In this document: positions 61,619-64,000 of the stretch, piece by piece
How positions within the stretch are numbered: the stretch's first letter is position 1
Layout of the letters: every line of letters begins with the position of its first letter
Assembly (NCBI RefSeq): GCF_017741935.1
Contig: NZ_JAGHMH010000024.1
Location: 248,001-312,000, forward strand
Length of the DNA: 64,000 bases
Direction: 5' to 3'
Source: Rhizobium sp. 16-449-1b
Lineage (GTDB): Bacteria > Pseudomonadota > Alphaproteobacteria > Rhizobiales > Rhizobiaceae
The notes under the pieces: generated by a model
What the model was told of the DNA's origin: nothing
What the model saw: only the letters and a program-made list of their open reading frames with translations
Databases searched by the model: none
Translations under genes and position numbers: made by a program

Positions 61619-62735
61619 AACCGAGCACCTCCGTCTTGAGACCGGTTTCCGCATAGAAGCGGTCGGCACGCGCGATCACGTCAGGATCGGCGGAATAGGA
61701 CACGACCAGCGAACCGAAGGGCTCGCCCCCGATCTCCTCGATCGCGCCGGCGAGAATATTGACGTCGGAGCCGAGCTCCGCGACCAGCCGCCCGGTCAAT
61801 GGCTTGAAGGCGGTTTCGCCGAAGAACACCAGCCGCACCAGCGCCCGGTCGCCCTGGGACGGCTGGGCCTTGATGCCCGAACGCAGCCATTCCGGCAGCT
61901 TCAGCGCCGAGGCAAGCAGCGTGCGCGTCGTCTGGTGCTGCGGATTTGTGTAGACGTCGAAGGTGCGGCCGGCCTCGACGATCTGACCGGCATCGATCAC
62001 CGCCACGTGGCTGGCGATGGTTTTCACCACCTCCATCTCGTGGGTGATGAGGAGAACGGTAAGGCCGAGTTCGGCATTGATCCGCTTCAGGAGCTCGAGG
62101 ATCGACTGCGTCGTCTCCGGATCGAGCGCCGAGGTCGCCTCGTCGGAAAGCAGCAGCTTCGGATCGGTCGCCAGAGCGCGGGCGATGCCGACGCGCTGCT
62201 TCTGTCCACCCGACAGCTCCGAGGGGTAATTGCCCGCCTTGTCGCCGAGACCGACGAGATCGAGCAGCGGCCCGACCTTGGCGCGGATCGTCTTATTGTC
62301 GACACCCGCGATCTCCAGCGGCAGCGCCACATTGTCGAAGGCGGTGCGCGAGGAAAGCAGGTTGAAGTGCTGGAAGATCATCCCGACCTGGCGGCGCAGG
62401 CCGCGAAGCCCCTCTTCGCTGAGCCCGCCGACATCCACGCCATCGACGAGCACCTTGCCCGAGGTCGCCGTCTCCAGCCCGTTGACCATGCGGATCAGCG
62501 TCGACTTGCCGGCGCCGGAGCGGCCGATGATGCCGGTGATGGCGCCGCGCGCAACGGTAAGATCGACCTTTTCGACCGCTGTGAAACCGCCCTCGCCTGA
62601 TGGCCCGTAGCGCTTGCCGGCGCCTTCAAAGGCGACCATCGGGATCGCCCCCGCCGCGCCCTCTGGCTCTCGCCCGGAATGGCCGCCGGACGCGCCCTGG
62701 GCAGCGTCTTGTTGGGCCTGGTGTTGGAGTGTCAT
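61608..62735 (-). CDS. metN: Methionine ABC transporter ATP-binding protein MetN
   Basis: The 375-residue protein has about 33 extra low-complexity residues (Gln/Gly/Ala) before the ATPase. Walker A GIIGRSGAGKSTLIR is at about residue 70, the Q-loop MIFQHFNLLSSR at about 115, the signature LSGGQKQRVGIARALA at about 174 and Walker B LLLSDEATSALDPETTQ at about 197. The C-terminal NIL domain (about 285-375) is the methionine-sensing inhibitory domain of this family. ATG 62735 is used; other in-frame starts at 62762 (TTG) and inside are less likely. It is the first gene of the operon. Confidence 0.92.
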   Translation of the reverse strand: MTLQHQAQQDAAQGASGGHSGREPEGAAGAIPMVAFEGAGKRYGPSGEGGFTAVEKVDLTVARGAITGIIGRSGAGKSTLIRMVNGLETATSGKVLVDGVDVGGLSEEGLRGLRRQVGMIFQHFNLLSSRTAFDNVALPLEIAGVDNKTIRAKVGPLLDLVGLGDKAGNYPSELSGGQKQRVGIARALATDPKLLLSDEATSALDPETTQSILELLKRINAELGLTVLLITHEMEVVKTIASHVAVIDAGQIVEAGRTFDVYTNPQHQTTRTLLASALKLPEWLRSGIKAQPSQGDRALVRLVFFGETAFKPLTGRLVAELGSDVNILAGAIEEIGGEPFGSLVVSYSADPDVIARADRFYAETGLKTEVLGYVA

Positions 62736-62768
62736 TTCATGCTCGCGTATGTTGGTCTTCAAAAACTG

Positions 62769-62807
62769 GCGGTTCTATAACCGCTATCGCGCCGATTAGC
62801 CAATCGG
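62769..62807 (-). promoter_or_regulatory. Two small hairpins in the metN leader, one terminator-like
   Basis: GCGGTT-ATAG-AACCGC at 62769-62784 (minus-strand reading) is followed by CAG and then five T, and CCGATT-GGCT-AATCGG at 62792-62807 lies next to it. Both are 26-72 bp before the metN ATG. The first might be an attenuator or the end of the upstream gene transcript. Confidence 0.3.
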
Positions 62808-63004
62808 GCGGCACATTCGAAGACAATCACGGGTGCGAGACATGGACGCGGCTTTCGTTGCGGGCGGGAGAGAAAGACGTTTCGCCTTTCCTGTTGCTGC
62901 AACTTATGCCGCCGGTGGTTGAAACCGGACAGGGATGTTTTTTTATTTGTGCGATGCGGCAGGAAAAAATCTACCTGCCGCATAGACAATTACGCCGAAG
63001 GCAA

Positions 63005-64000
63005 TCAGGCGCTCTTGTGGTTCCCCTTCGGAAACTGCGCGGCGAGCTCCGAGTACCACTTTCCGCTCGTCTTCACCGTCCGCACCTGCGTGTCGTAATC
63101 GACATGCACGAGGCCGAAGCGCATGCGATAGCCCTCCGCCCACTCGAAATTGTCCATCAGGCTCCAGGCGAAATAGCCGCGCATCGGATAGCCGTGCTTG
63201 ATAAGATCAGCGACAACATCGAGGTGCTGGATATAGTAATCGAGGCGCATCGTGTCTTTGACCACGCCCGCTTCGATGCCGGTATTGTCGCAGGCGCCGT
63301 TCTCGGTGATGTAGCACTCCGGCAGATCGTAGCGGCGGTAGAGATCCTCCACCACATGCTTCAGCGCCGGCGCATAGACCTCCCAGCCGATATCGGTCTT
63401 GATGTCGCTGACGCGGGGCGCCTCGACCGTCCAGGGGAAATCGCCGGTCTTCTTGGGATCGTCGGCGACGCGCAGCGGCGTGTAGTAGTTGAGCCCCCAC
63501 CAGTCGAGCTTCTGGCTGATAACAGCAAGATCACCCTCTTCGACCACGGGCATGCGATCACCGAGCGCCTCCAGGAACTCCTGCGGATATTCGCCCTTGA
63601 AGACGGGATCGAAGAAGGCGCCGTTGTGGAACTGGTGCGCCCGCTCTCCGGCGGCCTGGTCGGCAGCGCTGTCGGAACCCGGGATGACCGACATGGCGTT
63701 CAGCACCAGGCCGACGGGCACGTTCGGCGCTTCCGAGCGGATCGCCTCGACGCCGAGCCCATGCGCGAGGTTCATATAGTGCATGGCATGAAGTGCCGCC
63801 TGCATGTTGCGCTCGCCCGGCGCATGGATACCGTAGAGATGGCTCAGCCAGACGATGCACCACGGCTCGTTGAAGGTCGCGACGCTGTCGAGACGATCAC
63901 CGAGACGCGCCATCACCGTCTTGGCGTAGCGCTGATAGGCATAGGCCGTCGACCGCGCCGTCCAGCCGCCATCGCCGGCAAGCAAGAGCGGCAGGTCCCA
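63005..64000 (-). CDS. Beta-glucosidase, glycoside hydrolase family 1 (5' end cut by window)
   Basis: The visible 332 residues are the C-terminal part of a ~450-residue GH1 enzyme; the frame is open to the last base, which encodes WDLPL before LLAGDGGW. VATFNEPWCIVWL has the acid/base Glu, and ITENGACDN has the nucleophile Glu. NYYTPLRV and SLMDNFEWAEGYRMRFGLVHVDY complete the active site. It hydrolyses beta-linked glucosides, probably of plant origin, in the cytoplasm. A perfect 8-bp palindrome TGCGGCAG / CTGCCGCA lies 23 bp downstream. Confidence 0.94.
   Translation of the reverse strand, partial: WDLPLLLAGDGGWTARSTAYAYQRYAKTVMARLGDRLDSVATFNEPWCIVWLSHLYGIHAPGERNMQAALHAMHYMNLAHGLGVEAIRSEAPNVPVGLVLNAMSVIPGSDSAADQAAGERAHQFHNGAFFDPVFKGEYPQEFLEALGDRMPVVEEGDLAVISQKLDWWGLNYYTPLRVADDPKKTGDFPWTVEAPRVSDIKTDIGWEVYAPALKHVVEDLYRRYDLPECYITENGACDNTGIEAGVVKDTMRLDYYIQHLDVVADLIKHGYPMRGYFAWSLMDNFEWAEGYRMRFGLVHVDYDTQVRTVKTSGKWYSELAAQFPKGNHKSA

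Overview
The window looks like chromosomal DNA of an alphaproteobacterium of the Rhizobium/Agrobacterium group. The base composition is GC-rich. The glycogen cluster glgB-glgC-glgA-pgm-glgX, the heterotetrameric sarcosine oxidase order soxBDAG, two S21 genes, an aa3-oxidase subunit IV, an HWE-family kinase, an ornithine decarboxylase behind a long structured leader, and several palindromic intergenic repeats all fit that group. The species assignment is inference from gene content only. No rRNA, tRNA, CRISPR array, transposase or phage gene was seen. Both ends cut a gene: glgB at the left (5' end missing) and a family 1 beta-glucosidase at the right (5' end missing, minus strand).

Layout. 1-8.6 kb: glycogen synthesis and turnover, all plus strand, with a palindrome-rich gap before glgX. 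8.7-10.5 kb: a MaoC-fold protein, three very small membrane-protein genes and a PIN-domain toxin-antitoxin pair. 10.5-15.7 kb: soxBDAG on the minus strand (sarcosine to glycine with the methyl group passed to folate). 15.9-19 kb: small conserved proteins (DUF930, DUF2277, VOC) and a divergent LysR/SDR pair. 19-22 kb: a TadG-like von Willebrand protein and two divergent rpsU paralogues. 22-29.6 kb: a TPR lipoprotein, an FAD amine/amino-acid oxidase-like protein, an HWE histidine kinase, cytochrome oxidase subunit IV, a FeeM-like acyltransferase and a GGDEF-EAL protein whose GGDEF motif is broken. 29.9-33.3 kb: a TRAP transporter with TakP-like (2-oxo acid) binding protein. 33.6-38.9 kb: a glutamine-amidotransferase-fold hydrolase, an adenylate/guanylate cyclase with a duplicated membrane module, a 296-bp tandem repeat, a 2-hydroxyacid dehydrogenase, and LacI and MarR regulators. 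39-43.8 kb: a creatininase-family amidohydrolase, a Phd/VapC pair, a zinc-type COG0523 GTPase coupled to a WD40 protein, and cysE. 43.8-49.7 kb: a diguanylate cyclase, a serine hydrolase, small secreted proteins, a GNAT enzyme, and ornithine decarboxylase with a speF-like leader. 49.7-64 kb: a LysR regulator, DUF1007 plus a NicO-type nickel/cobalt transporter, a TerB/DUF533 protein, eda, CYTH and CHAD proteins, trhO, a CHASE4-GGDEF-EAL protein, an FMN reductase, the metNIQ importer and the beta-glucosidase.

Most genes are core or niche metabolism in short operons. The parts least explained by known genes are the microprotein cluster at 9.2-9.75 kb, the 296-bp tandem repeat at 35.4-36.2 kb, the candidate operators listed below (including a zinc-regulator-like site before the GTPase-WD40 pair), and the FeeM-like synthase. 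No clearly new multi-gene system was found. Starts were moved downstream of the longest open frame wherever a Shine-Dalgarno sequence and family N-terminus supported it.
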